Assembly: GCF_030247195.1 (NCBI RefSeq)
Contig: NC_080670.1
Span: forward strand, 93,074,161 to 93,138,160
DNA from: Topomyia yanbarensis
Taxonomy: Eukaryota; Arthropoda; Insecta; Diptera; Culicidae
DNA: 64,000 nt
Direction of reading: 5' to 3'
The translations under genes were made by a program, and so were the position numbers. The notes under the pieces were generated by a model, which saw nothing but the letters and a program-made list of their open reading frames with translations, made no database searches and was not told the DNA's origin. Shown here one piece after another: positions 10,348 through 21,330 of this stretch. Every line of letters starts with the position of its first letter. The stretch's first letter is position 1.

Positions 10348-10740
10348 TTAATTGTATTGTCCATGCAGGAAAAGAAAAGGTGGCAATATAGTTGCCACTG
10401 TCTTAGAAAGGGGTAAAACAGCTAACACGGGGACGACCGCGTCACATACAACCCGATTAGATGGTACATATACACTATACTCCTTTGCAAAAGGCCCGTA
10501 GCCAGCAATATAATTTGCGTGCTTCAAATTATTTTCCTCCACCAGAAGCTTATCAGGGCTAATTATTGATGTTTGTGTCTCCGCCGAATATTGCTTCATC
10601 AGAACTCGAAAAATCTGCAATAGATTCAAACATTTCTTGTCTTCGGTCCGGAAAAGTTTACAAATGGCCCGGTTGCGGAGTTCATTTTCAGTCGGGGAGG
10701 TGATTTTATTGCGACATCCATCTCGCCTTAAGGCAAACCA
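10348..10740 (-). pseudogene. ORF1 N-terminal fragment (copy C)
   Basis: Minus-strand residues NLLQIFRVLMKQYSAETQTS followed by an IAGYGPFAKEYSVYVPSNRV block align with ORF1 of copy B (51560-51390). The frame runs into inserted sequence at about 10410. The start codon region near 10740 is degraded. The right arm lacks this part because the duplication stops at 10279. Confidence 0.75.
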
Positions 10741-10968
10741 TTATCAACAAAAGCCGTTTTTGCACAGGTTGTATTATAGTCATGAATGAGGAATAACAGT
10801 CGTGATTCGCTGGATGGGCCACAGCCTATGTCCAACTAAAGAATTTGATTCGCTAGTTGGACCAACTGACAAATGTCAAAAACTCTCCAAAGAAGACGTT
10901 AGTAGTGTAAAAGATTAATAAATAGATTGTCATAGCAAATTTGACATGAGATTTTGGCGTTCAGATGT

Positions 10969-12036
10969 TTTTGCCTTTCTCAATAGAAAGGTATTGCAAT
11001 TGCTATGAAAACCGACTTTTTAACGGAGGCCCGGAGGGCCGAGTGACATATACCATTCGATTCAGTTCGTCGAGTTCGGCAAATGTCTGTGTGTGTATGT
11101 GCGTCTGTATGTGTGTAAGCGAACACAATCTCACTCACTTTTCTTAGAGATGGCTTAGCCGATTTTGACAAACTTAGTTCCAAATGAAAGGTGCAACGTT
11201 CCCATAGGCTGCTATTGAATTTCTAATGAATCTGACTTCCGGTTCCGGAATTACAGGGTGATGAGTACGATCACGAAGAAAATGTCGATTTTAATAAATT
11301 CTGCAATGAATGAATTTTCCAAAATGTGACCACAACAGCTTCGATTTGTAGTACTAGGTCACTAACAGCCATTCAAAGTCTATTTGGTCACATTGGCCAC
11401 CATCATCGATTCCGGAAGCCCCGGCGGAAGTATCCAAATTCAAAATAACAGTCACATCGGTTTCTCGGAGATGGCTAGACCGAATCAACCAAACTTAGTC
11501 TCAAATGAAAGATGTTGCGTCCCCGTAAATGGCTATTAAATTTTATCCCCAACCGACTTCCGGTTCCGGAGTTACGGATGAAAGCAAAAAAGGTAAAAAT
11601 TTCGCTAAAATGTCTCTCAAATAACTTAACTTTGCAGTTCTTGGTCACCGACGGCCAAACAAACTTTCGTTGACTACATTGACCACCATACACGGTTCCG
11701 GAAGTGCCCGGGAAAAGCGGCCGTCTTTCAAAACTGGCAAACTCATATCAGTTTCTCGGAAATGGTTGGGTCGATTTTCACAAACTTAGTCCCAAATGAT
11801 AGCTATATTTTCCCAACAGATGTCTATAAAATTTCGCACGGATCGCTTATATGGTTCCGGAAATATAGACTGAACCGTCCGGTCACATATGAAATTCCCA
11901 TATAAACCGGAACTTAAAATTTTTTTCAAAGGGGGAACCCCATGAAATTTCAGAAATCGAATTCGTATTTTTGATGCCAAACATCTTTAAAATGCATCGA
12001 GATTTTATGCTATCACGAAAAATTTTTTTCATAAGA
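10969..12036 (+). repeat. DR1 dispersed repeat, copy 1
   Basis: It opens with TTTTGCCTTTCTCAATAGAA, then the palindromic GGCCCGGAGGGCC word, a short TG microsatellite and three successive imperfect sub-repeats of roughly 300 bp. Each sub-repeat has a GATGGCT..ACCGA block, an AAATGAAAG block and CTTCCGGTTCCGGA. No coding potential is seen. The copy runs into a tandem duplication at its 3' side. Confidence 0.75.
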
Positions 12037-12324
12037 ATCGACTTTTTGGGACTTTGCCGATTTCGCACCTTTTTTGCCTTTCTCATATAAAGAAAGGCTA
12101 TGCAATCACTGTAAAAATCGACATTTTAACCGAGGCCCGGAGGGCCGAGTGTCATACACCATTCGATTCAGTTCGTCGAGATCGACTTTTTGGGACTTTG
12201 CCGATTTCGCACCTTTTTTGCCTTTCTCATATAAAGAAAGGCTATGCAATCACTGTAAAAAACGACATTTTAACCGAGGCCCGGAGGGCCGAGTGTCATA
12301 CACCATTCGATTCAGTTCGTCGAG
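12037..12324 (+). repeat. Perfectly phased 144-bp tandem duplication
   Basis: Bases 12037-12180 and 12181-12324 are almost identical, with about one visible mismatch. Each unit joins a short 5' segment (ATCGACTTTTTGGGACTTTG) to the DR1 head. The duplication starts and ends at the ATCG following GTCGAG, pointing to a slippage or unequal exchange event between short repeats. Confidence 0.85.
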
Positions 12325-13385
12325 ATCGGCAAATGTCTGTGTATGTGTGTATGTATGTGTGCGTGTGTATGTGTGTGTATGTGTGTTTAAACTCACACAA
12401 TTTTCTCAGAGATGGCTGAACCGATTTTCGCAAACTTAGTTTCATCTGAAAGGTATAACGCTCCCATAAGCTGCTATTGAATTTTTAGTTGATCCGGTTC
12501 CGGAGTTACGGGTTGAAGAGTGCGGTCACACAGCAAATTCCCATATAAACTGGTACCACCATGATGATGTAAAACATATTAAAATTGATGTAGAATTACT
12601 CTAGTTTGCGGGTTTGGATCACTAATGATCAATCAAAGCAGCTTTGTCCACATTGGCCACCTATGACGATGCATGACGCCCCCGGGGAACCCGCCAAGTT
12701 CCTAAGCTAATATCACTCCCATTTCCCAACGAATTCTCTACCGATTTTTACAAACTTGATTTCAAATGAAAGATACAGTAATACCATTGACTGCTGCTGA
12801 ATTTCATTCGGTTCAGACTCTTGCTTCCGGAGTTACAGGGGTGTTAGTATAGATACACTGGAATTTCCCATATAAATCGGTACAATCGTAATACCTCAGA
12901 GGCTAAAAACTATTGAAATGGTCACCAAATTACTTCTAATCGCAGATCTAGATCATTGATTGCCAATCAAACATTCTTTGAATATATTGTCCACTATCGA
13001 CGATTCCGGAAGTCCGGAATTCCGGGCATATTCCACACTTAAAGTCACATCGGTTCTTCGGTGATGACTGAACCGATTTTCTCAAACCAAGTCTCAAATG
13101 GAAGGCAAAATATGCAGTTGAGTATTGCGTCGCCGCCCCTACCCCACTCCCCCCCCCGCCTTGCCTTACACCTCACTCCTTCATCACTCCCCTCCCCTTG
13201 GACCACCCTCACGCCCGCATTTCCTTCATCCACCCCGTTTACCGAAATAAGAAGGATTTCTGACGCATCCTCCGCTCCCACTCTACTAACCCCCCATTCC
13301 CTTCACTTTCAAACCCATTCCACCAACATTTCAAAATATAATCACATAAAGATAACATTGAACTCATGCTAATTAAGCTAATTAA
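12215..13385 (+). repeat. DR1 dispersed repeat, copy 2
   Basis: DR1 head at 12215, TG/TATG microsatellite at 12338-12385, then the usual sub-repeats with GGTTCCGGAGTTACGGGTTG. It ends in a C-rich stretch (13120-13320, many CCCC and CTCC words) also found at the end of the DR1 copy at 35880-35960. No gene. Confidence 0.7.
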
Positions 13386-13395
13386 ATATTATTCT

Positions 13396-14714
13396 TTTGC
13401 CTTTCTCATATAGAAAGGTTATGCAATTGCTCCAAAAACCGACTTTCTAACCGAGGCCCGGAGGGCCGAGTCTCATATAACATTCGACTCAGTTCGCCGA
13501 GATCGCAAAATATCTGTATGTATATATGTGTGTTTTTTTTTTTTTTTTTTTTTTGAGAGCAGTAAAAAAATTTTCAGAAAAACCCTGAGTGAGGAAAAAT
13601 GTACAAAAACCCCATTGTCAGGGAACGGGTTTGGGCTGCCATCACCCGACCCGCTAAAAACCACTGCTCTTGCCCAGAACCTGATTCCTCCCCGGCACTA
13701 CCTTACGGCATTACTTCGGGGAGGGGTTTTATGTGCATAGCACGCACTCTAATTCAACTACTTACTAGTTCGTTTCTTCCGTAGGGTGACAGCCCCACTC
13801 CTCTACACACCACCAATTCTCTACCATCCACACAGACTGTATGTATGTATGTATGTATGTATGTATGTATGTATGTGTGTGTATGTGCGGATTTGTTAAC
13901 AAAATGTCCTCATCGGTTTCTCGGAGATGGCTGAACCGATTTTTACAAACTAAGATTCAAATGGAAGGTATAATATTCCCATAGGTTGCTATTGAATTTC
14001 ATTTTCAACCGACATCTTGTTCCGGATTACGAGTTGAAGAGTATGGTTACAAAACAAAATTTGTTGATTTGTCCACATCGGTTTCTCGGAATTTTCTGAA
14101 CCGATTTTGACAAACTTGATTTTAAATGAAAGGTCCATCAGCTGCTGTTGAATTTTGTGTGGATCCGAGTTCTGGTTCCTGAATTACAGGGTGATACGTA
14201 CGATCACGCAGCAAATCCCGATTCTAACGAATTCTGCGATGAATGTAAAATGGTGAAATTTTTTCCAAAATGTAAACACAACTGTTGAATTTGTAGAGCT
14301 AGGTCACCAACAGTCATTCAAAGTCTCTTTGGCCACACTGGCCTCCATCGACGGCTCCGGAAGCATCCAAATTCAGAATAACGGTTATATTGGTTTCTAG
14401 AAAATGGCTAGACCGATTTAATCAACTTAGTCTAAAATGAAAGGCGTTGCGTACCCGGAAACTGATATTAAATTCCATCTCCATCCGACTTCCGGCTCCG
14501 GAGTTACGGGTTGTGGAGTGCGATCACATAGAAAACTCCGATTCAAACCGATACCGCGATGAATGCAAAAAGGTGCTCTTATATATACTTACCAAGTATA
14601 ATAAGAATGAAAGACATTTCCATAATGTTATATTGTACGAACCAGCTATTAAATCATAGTTTGTAGAAATGAGAAAGGCATAATTGCACCTCTAGGTGGA
14701 TTAAAACAGGTTTT
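13396..14714 (+). repeat. DR1 dispersed repeat, copy 3 (interrupted)
   Basis: Head at 13398 (TTTGCCTTTCTCATATAGAA), GGCCCGGAGGGCC at about 13456, end at 14665-14714 with GAGAAAGGCATAATTGCACC. This is the most complete copy in the window. A poly(T)-led insertion sits in its microsatellite (13532-13833). The (TATG)n tract resumes at 13840. Confidence 0.75.
13532..13833 (-). mobile_element. Poly(A)-tailed retroelement fragment
   Basis: A run of T at 13532-13552 begins a roughly 300-bp insertion placed between two TG/TATG tracts. Read on the minus strand it ends in poly(A), as expected for a retrotransposed 3' fragment or a SINE. No polymerase III boxes or protein motifs were recognised. The repetitive target hides any duplication. 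Confidence 0.5.
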
Positions 14715-15240
14715 TCAGTTCAATATTACCGTGGCTGTTTTTTTTCTTTAACAAAATTTTAGAACTCGAATAATGATTTCTTTTCTTGTATATAGTTGTC
14801 ATGTTATGTATAATAATAAAATGTAATATATGCATCTGAAAGCTTTTAATGAATATAAACAACGCAAACATTCTCGTGTTCATGATTGAGAAAGGCACAA
14901 TTGCACCGCCTGTTTTAGGTTTTTAGTTGGACAATAGTCCAACGGCACGGCACGAAATTTTATTTGTAATTCTGCCTGCGACTTGCGCGCTATTCATTCA
15001 ACTTTCAGCTAAAATATCTTATGAAGGTTGCAATGATGTTCGGAAGGATTATTTGAAAACATCCATACCACGAAAAAATCATATAGGATGAAAAACTCTT
15101 GCTTATAACACTAAACTTTTCCACTCTCTTCCTTTTACTACTTGATGAAGCCACAATATGCATATATTTGTATCACACGTACTTATCTATACATCACACT
15201 TACTTTCATTTTGAACACACGTACATATTACATTTCCAAT
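14715..15240. other. AT-rich sequence with a stray DR1 end
   Basis: A second DR1-type end (GAGAAAGGCACAATTGCACC) occurs at 14887-14906. Otherwise the stretch is AT-rich with no recognisable gene or element. Confidence 0.5.
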
Positions 15241-15244
15241 GATA

Positions 15245-16498
15245 AAGTGCAGCGAAAATTATACATCACTGATTTATCGGCAGCATTCGATAAGATTAAT
15301 CACGATATAACTGTTGCAAAGCTGCAGAGACTAGGACTACACCGCTCCCTCCTTAGGTGGTTCAACAGCTATCTTACCGACCGGTCGATGAGTGTCACTA
15401 TAGGCGATTTTCAATCAGATAGTTTCAATGCTACCTCCGGTATCCCACAGGGGAGTCACCTTGGTCCGATAATTTTTGTACTGTTTTTCAACGATGTGAA
15501 TTATGTCATTTGCGGACGATCTGAAAATGTATATGCAGATTCGATTGCTGATGCCCATTTCCTGCAAAATCAACTGGACAGTTTCGCAGCTTGGTGCGAT
15601 TTGAATCGAATGATCGTCAACCCGAGTAAGTGCTCGATGATTTCCTTTACAAGGAAAAATTCGTTTCCAATATACCTTGGGGGATGTTCAAATCGATCGT
15701 GTCACTCACGTTAAAGATCTTGGAGTCATACTGGATAACCAACTCACTTTCAAGCAATACGTCTCGTTCATCGTCGGTAAAGCATCACAAACGCTGGGCC
15801 TCATCACGCGTATAGCTAGAGACTTCACCGACGTATATTGCCTAAAGTCGCTATACTTCGCACTTGTACGCCAAATCATCAAGTTCAGCTCTACAGTGTG
15901 GAGTTCTATCTACATGAATCGAATCCATTCAACGGCGGTTTATTCGATTTGCATTGCGCTGGTTACCGTGGCTTAATCCGTATCAGCTACCTGGCTACGG
16001 AAGCCGGTGTTTACTCATCGATCTGGAAACTCTGCAAACCGAACGAAATCTCCTGAAAGCGCTTTTCATGGCAGACGTTCTATAGAATAGAATCGACTGC
16101 TCCGCCGTTTTGCAGGAAAATTCGATTAATGTGCTCCCCAGAGGAACAGGAATTTGCAGCGGTTGCAGTTTCGTCGGACAAACTACGGGATGAACATAGC
16201 CATCAACGGTATCCAGAGGGCATTCAATAGAGTTGCTTCAGTTTTTGACTAGCATCTCCCAAGCAAAACGCTCCGTCGTTTGTTTTGTCGTTTGTTTGCA
16301 AGTGTGCTGTCAGCATCGTGACTCTGAAGAGAATTGTTGTCTATATTCGTTTTTATCTTGACCTTGTTATTTGTATGTATTTTAATGTTATTTTAATTAA
16401 TTTTATATGTTAATGCTACGTTATTTATTTTAATCATCGAAACATCATTAGGGCTTCACAACAGCCTGTTGATGTAAACAAACAATAAACAAATAAAC
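15245..16498 (+). pseudogene. CR1/L2-like RT fragment with 3' tail
   Basis: The 5'-truncated RT retains DLSAAFDKINHDI, the SGIPQGSHLGPIIFVLFFND box and a degraded catalytic box in which YADD reads YADS. Frameshifts at about 15670 and 15930 break it. Downstream come an untranslated stretch and a terminal AATAAACAAATAAAC-type tail (about 16480-16497). The tail is like that of the fragment at 36511-37340, suggesting related elements. Class assignment is by motif style only. Confidence 0.75.
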
Positions 16499-16639
16499 TC
16501 TACCTCAGCGAATATCTTTTCCTACGTATCTACATTTTTACGCCAATGATTTTTTTCGGCTACTCTTAGTTCAGTGTGTAACCGGTGCAAGCATTCGGCT
16601 TCTAGCCTTATCGCTCTTTGGTTCTTCGCATCGAACCAA

Positions 16640-17893
16640 ACAGGCTTCCGTCTCGCTGGCTTGCTGTCATGTTGCGTTCAGGTTATTTCTTTTTGACCGA
16701 TCTTCGATGCGCTTTCGGCAATATTGTTCGACAATACCCTCAGTCGATAGTTATGTAGAGTCGTGTAGTTCTCGCATGCCTGGAACCAGTTATGCTGGAA
16801 AGTTTTGCACCAATCTAACAAACCACCGAATACCTACTCCTGAGCACTTTCTGAGCATGTCTATCTTCGAGACAAAAATTCACAGTCCGCTGCCGAGTCG
16901 GCGAACCTTTTTGCAGATCACTTCCGACATGTATTTACCAGCCCTCCTGTCTATCCATCGAAACAGTACCTTGAAACATTGCCAACGCATAATATCAACC
17001 TTCCTCTTCCTAACGTAAATAATTCTGATGTAGCGAGCACTCTGTCCAGCGTTGATCCTTTGTAAGGGCCTGGTCCGGATTGCTTGCCTCCTGTGTTTAT
17101 AAAGCATTGTGCCCGAGCACTTTCTGCACCAATAAGTATTATTTTTTAGCGTTCAATCTTGGAAAATATTTTCCCAATGGCATGGGAAGAAGCTGCTATA
17201 GTTCCTATTCATAAGGCTGGAGATAGGCAAAATGTTGAAAACTACAGAGGAATCTCACTGCTGAACTGTCTAGCTAAAATTCTGGAAAAGTTTATGTACA
17301 ATGCGATGTACGCTGCTTCTTCCAACATAATCGACGAACGACAACACGGATTTATGAAAAAACGCTCCGCTACTTCGAACTTGATGACGTACACGAGCTT
17401 TCTAGTTCCAGCTGTAGAGAAGCGTCAACAAGTGGATCCTATATATTTTGATTTCGCAAAAGCATTCGACAAGGTACCCTACAACATTGCTGCTTTGAAG
17501 CTGGAGCGACTAGGTTTTCCTGAGTGGGTTACCAGATGGCTGCATTCTTACCTCTCACAACGATCTGCCTTCGTTAGAATTGGCACTACATGCTCAAGCG
17601 CATTCGTAACGCCAGCCGGTGTGCCTCAAGGAAGTCACCTAGGGCCACTGATCTTTCTCTTATTCATGAACGACCTCTGCATCCGCATCAACTCTGAAAA
17701 ACTGCTCTATGCTGATGATCTGAAAATCTTTCGTTCAATTGCTTCAGCACTCGATTCTGCTGTACTCCAAGACGATATAGCCAATATAGAGGAATGGTGT
17801 TTGCTGAACGGTATGCAGATCAACATTGATAAATGTAAGATGATAAGTTTCGGACGCTCGGCAAATATAAGGCGTTGCGAATATACTCTTCAC
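16640..17893 (+). pseudogene. CR1/L2-like RT fragment with YADD box
   Basis: The region before RT is visible in broken frames (ESANLFADHFRHVF at about 16890, KGPGPDCLPPVFIKHCARA at about 17065). Then comes a 257-codon open frame starting at 17159, with FDFAKAFDKVPYNIAALKLE, GVPQGSHLGPLIFLLFMNDL and an intact LLYADDLKIF. The frame ends where sequence switches abruptly at about 17893 into a reversed DR1 copy, so the RT thumb and 3' end are gone. Catalytic Asp residues are present, but the element is truncated on both sides. Confidence 0.8.
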
Positions 17894-18830
17894 CCCCAAA
17901 CCAAATTTCTGGCTATGCCACTGACTCATTGATTGGCATTCAGTGATCTAGACCTGCGAATCTAAGTAGCTTCGTGACCATTTCAATAGTTTTTAGCCTC
18001 TTAGGTATTACGATTGTAACGGATTATATGGGAAATTCCAGTGTGACCTTGTTAACCAACCTGCAACTCCGAAAAATCGGAACCGAATGAAATTCAATAG
18101 CAATCAATGGCATTACTGTATCTTTCATTTGAAATCAAGTTTGTAAAAATTGATCTCGAATCCGCTGGGAAATGGATGTGACACTAGCTTAGGAACTTGA
18201 TGCGTTCCCTGGGGACATCATGAACCATAATTGGTGGTCAATGTGGTCAAAGCCAGGGATGCCATTATGCCAGAGTTATCTGGCATAGCCAGAGGTTTTG
18301 GCAGCTTCCTGACAAAAAGAGAAATCTCTCATTCTGCCAGATTTTTAAGCTTTAGATGTTACTACATATACACACATTTTGGAAATTTGAGTAATAATGT
18401 CCAAAATTTTACAAAAATCGATTGATGAAAACTAAAATGTATGCCAAATTTCAATGACTTTGAGGTCACCGTCAAGTGCCAGATATTTTTAGTTGAATTG
18501 CCAGATTTTCTTTGAAAAATAGTGCCAACTCTAGTCAAAGCTACTTTGATTGATTATTTATGATCTAGGACCACAAATCCAAGTTATTTTGGATAAATTT
18601 TCATATGTATTACATCATTTAGACATCATGGAGGTACCAGTTTATATGGAAATTTGCTGTGCGACCGCACTCTTCAACCCGTAACTTCGGAACCGGAAGT
18701 TGGTCAACTAAAAATTCAATAGCAGCTTATAGGAGCGTTATACCTTTCAGTTGAAACTATGTTTGTGTAAATCGATTCAGTCATCTCCGAACCACTGCAC
18801 TAGTGTTATCCATTATATTTGAACTCTCCG
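17894..18830 (-). repeat. DR1 in reverse orientation (hAT MITE inside)
   Basis: Reverse complement of DR1 internal sequence: CGTAACTTCGGAACCGGAAG at 18681 mirrors the CTTCCGG..CCGGAGTTACG block, and the TGATCTAGACC block mirrors copies 2 and 3. It is split by a 280-bp insertion (18254-18533). Confidence 0.75.
18254..18533. mobile_element. 280-bp hAT-type MITE
   Basis: It begins CAGGGATGCCATTA and ends TAGTGCCAACTCTA, an imperfect 14-bp inverted repeat. It is flanked by an exact 8-bp duplication GTCAAAGC (18246-18253 and 18534-18541). The DR1 copy at 35400-35415 shows the uninterrupted site. 8-bp duplications and CAGGG-type ends are hallmarks of hAT elements. No coding sequence. Confidence 0.8.
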
Positions 18831-19077
18831 ACAAACTCATACTGTACTCAATCAATTTCTACCTTGAAATCAACATCGTTTTTGACGCCTCGATCTTTAC
18901 TATCTGCCACGGAGAACACTGTCCACCAAAGTTTATAGTCAGTCCACTATACTGTGATCGAATCCAATGATATCGATGACGTCCGCGAAGCTAAAAAGCT
19001 GTCCCCCTAGTACCTTCTCAATCATGAACACTAGGATTTTATGGTTGGTTATATTCATTATAAATTTTCAAATACAT

Positions 19078-19320
19078 ATATCTCGACAAACATATGATTA
19101 GGGCTCCAAAGCAAAATGTCAAAATTAACTTTGAGGAAAAATTCTCAAAAAACCGTTATTACCCAAGCACGGTGCATAGCAGTTAACGGAAGACAAAACT
19201 GTTCTCTTTTGTTTGCTATCAACGGTTGTACAGGGCGCTTAACAGTTCGTCCTGAATTGTTCACCAAAGTGTATTTAGACAGTTGGCTTTTGAGACCAAA
19301 TCATATGTTTGTCGAGATAT
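19078..19320. repeat. 243-bp segment with inverted ends
   Basis: ATATCTCGACAAACATATGA at 19078 is mirrored by TCATATGTTTGTCGAGATAT ending at 19320, and the similarity extends a little further inwards (TTAGGGCTC against GAGACCAAA). It could be a small foldback element within the insertion that interrupts the reversed DR1 (18830-19435). Confidence 0.6.
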
Positions 19321-19435
19321 TACATTTTATTGTACATGACAACTACATTCAAGAACACAAAGCAATATTCGGGTGCTAAAATTTTGTAAAAGAAGAAACC
19401 TAATAAAAGGATAGTGCAAATTGGTCTAGTCAGCA

Positions 19436-19765
19436 CCGAAGAACCGATGTGACTTTAACTTGTGAAGGTTAAAGGCAAGCTCAAATTGTGACTTCAGGAG
19501 GCATCGCTCCTAGGATCCAATAAAATTAAAAGCCTGGAAAGACTCGATCATTTGTATTTCAAATTACAAGTTCATTGAAATTAGAGAACTGTAACTTTCC
19601 GGGCCTCTGAAACCTTTTGCCATTTTGAAGGTTTATTTAGGAATATGCCCGAAAACCGGGATTTCCGGAATTATCGATAGTGGGCAATATATCCAAAGAA
19701 TCATATATAGGCCACCAGTGATCTAGACCTGTACATAAAAGTAATTTGATGTACTTTTCAATAGA
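19436..19765 (-). repeat. Second part of reversed DR1
   Basis: Reversed DR1 resumes with CGAAGAACCGATGTGACTTT, the mirror of 13038-13060, after about 600 bases of unrelated sequence. Homology fades at about 19765, where the GTCATAATG-rich block begins. Confidence 0.6.
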
Positions 19766-19767
19766 TT

Positions 19768-20135
19768 TGGACGTCATAATGTCCGAAACAATCAGTGCGT
19801 CATAGAATATTCGACTTTTCGACGCAGTGCTTCTGCGTCATAACATCCCAATATCATGTGAGTCATATAATGTTAGATTTTATGACGCAGTACGGATATG
19901 GGACGATGTGATACTGGAATGATTGCGGACTTTATGACGTACGTCTATTTTCGGACTTTACGACGCACCCTCGTACGTCATAATGTCCCGGACGTTATGA
20001 CGCACATTATTTTGGGACGATATGACCTGGGGCATTATGACGCAGTTCTTATGCGTCATAATATCCAAATCGACTGCGACAAAAGATCCGAAATTGAATG
20101 TGCATCATAATGTCCTGGAAGTTGTGACCTTGGAC
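19768..20135. repeat. Cluster of GACATTATGACG-type words
   Basis: At least ten occurrences, on both strands, of a 12-14-bp word of the form (T)GCGTCATAATGTCC or its reverse complement lie within 370 bases (for example 19772, 19825, 19864, 19977, 20035 and 20105). The spacing is irregular, and many neighbours are arranged head to head. Confidence 0.65.
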
Positions 20136-20607
20136 GGTGCCCCCAACCAAGCTTGAAGAATATTCAAGGAGTCTTCCTGTCTTGAAGAGCTTTCGACGAT
20201 CATCCATTGACTTTGGAGACAATCTATTGATACGAGTGACTAGTATCAAGGTTGTATCAAAGTTATTCTTTCGTAGCTCGACATTAGTGATATCTTGGTC
20301 ATATTGGCCTCCTCTGACGACTTTGCAAGCTCTAAGGAATGTTGACGTAATCAGATATGACCTGTTTATGGCAACCGGAAGCTAGATTTAGAGTTCCAAT
20401 CTTTGTTGATAGATTTGGATTCTCATTTACATTATAATGGCCTCAATTTATAAGCACATAAGAGAACGATGCACATAATGTATGTATGCATATATATGAG
20501 GCGCCATTCCTACATGCAGACATATACAGTTCAATTATTTAGTGGTATATTTTTTATGAATCAATGGAAACGCTATCATCCGAATGCTCATTCAAATGAC
20601 CAATGGG
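20136..20607. other. Non-coding, nothing recognised
   Basis: No open frame with family resemblance and no clear repeat edges were seen. Confidence 0.4.
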
Positions 20608-20885
20608 TTTTTTTATTCATTTCGTTTATTTGATAGGCACAAATGCGTTAGCTTGGCGGTGCCAAATTCTTTTGTTTTTACATTTTGGATATTTTAAAAC
20701 TAGGAGGTTACAATGTTGAAATATTTTTTTTTATAAAAGAGAAAAATTTTACAGCTATCTTAAGACTAGAAATAAGATACTATATACAAGAGAAACAAGG
20801 AATTCAATAGTAATAGTTTTTTAGGAAATATTTACAGGGGAAATCACGATTTGCCAGCATATCTCGGACTGGGACATTGGGTGGT

Positions 20886-21328
20886 CTACCTCGAGCCCGA
20901 AGGGAAATGAGACCTGGCGTCCAAATACTCGGCGCATACCCAGACAACGTGCTCGATGTCGTGATAGCCTTCGTCACAAGCGCACAGACTACTCTCCGCA
21001 AGCCCAATACGCCGCAAATGCGCATCTAAGGTGTAGTGGTTGGACATAAGTCGGGACATTACACGAATAAAATCCCGACCCACATCCATCCCCCTGAACC
21101 AAGGCTTCGTTGATAGCTTTGGGATAATGGAATGTAGCCATCGTCCAAGTTCACCATTGCTCCACGAGGTTTGCCAACTGTTGAGTGTCCTCTGACGACA
21201 AATACTAAAAAAATCGTTGAAGCAGATTGGTCTTTCGTATATGTCACCATTTAATGCGCCCACCTTTGCTAATGAGTCGGCCTTTTCATTGCCCGGGATA
21301 GAGCAATGAGAGGGGACCCAAACAAAGG
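20886..21328 (-). pseudogene. RNase H C-terminal part and tail (copy A)
   Basis: The frame contains WVPSHCSIPGNEKADSLAK, which carries the last RNase H active-site Asp region, then a C-terminal cysteine motif (SLCACDEGYHDIEHVVWVCA). It is cut from the N-terminal half of RNase H by the TA element starting at 21331. The frame ends prematurely shortly after the Cys/His motif compared with copy B. Confidence 0.85.
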
Positions 21329-21330
21329 TA

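Larger units (their letters stand above)
5884..10740 (-). mobile_element. Decayed non-LTR retrotransposon, copy C
   Basis: Read on the minus strand, the order is ORF1 N-terminal part (10740-10420), an inserted segment (about 10410-9557), zinc-knuckle ORF1 (9556-9200), ORF1 tail (to about 8760), endonuclease remnants (8700-8100), RT remnants (7990-6330, split by a pogo-like element) and a 3' region (6290-5884). Comparison with copy B shows that most of RNase H and the end of RT are deleted, so an RT frame joins directly to the C-terminus at about 6310. Copy D (right arm) has the same deletion, so decay preceded the duplication. The element is dead. Confidence 0.85.

Noticed and set aside
17159..17932. 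Intact functional reverse transcriptase gene
   Set aside because: Although open and with a YADD box, it is cut at its 3' side by reversed DR1, its upstream part is frameshifted, and its last codons belong to the repeat.
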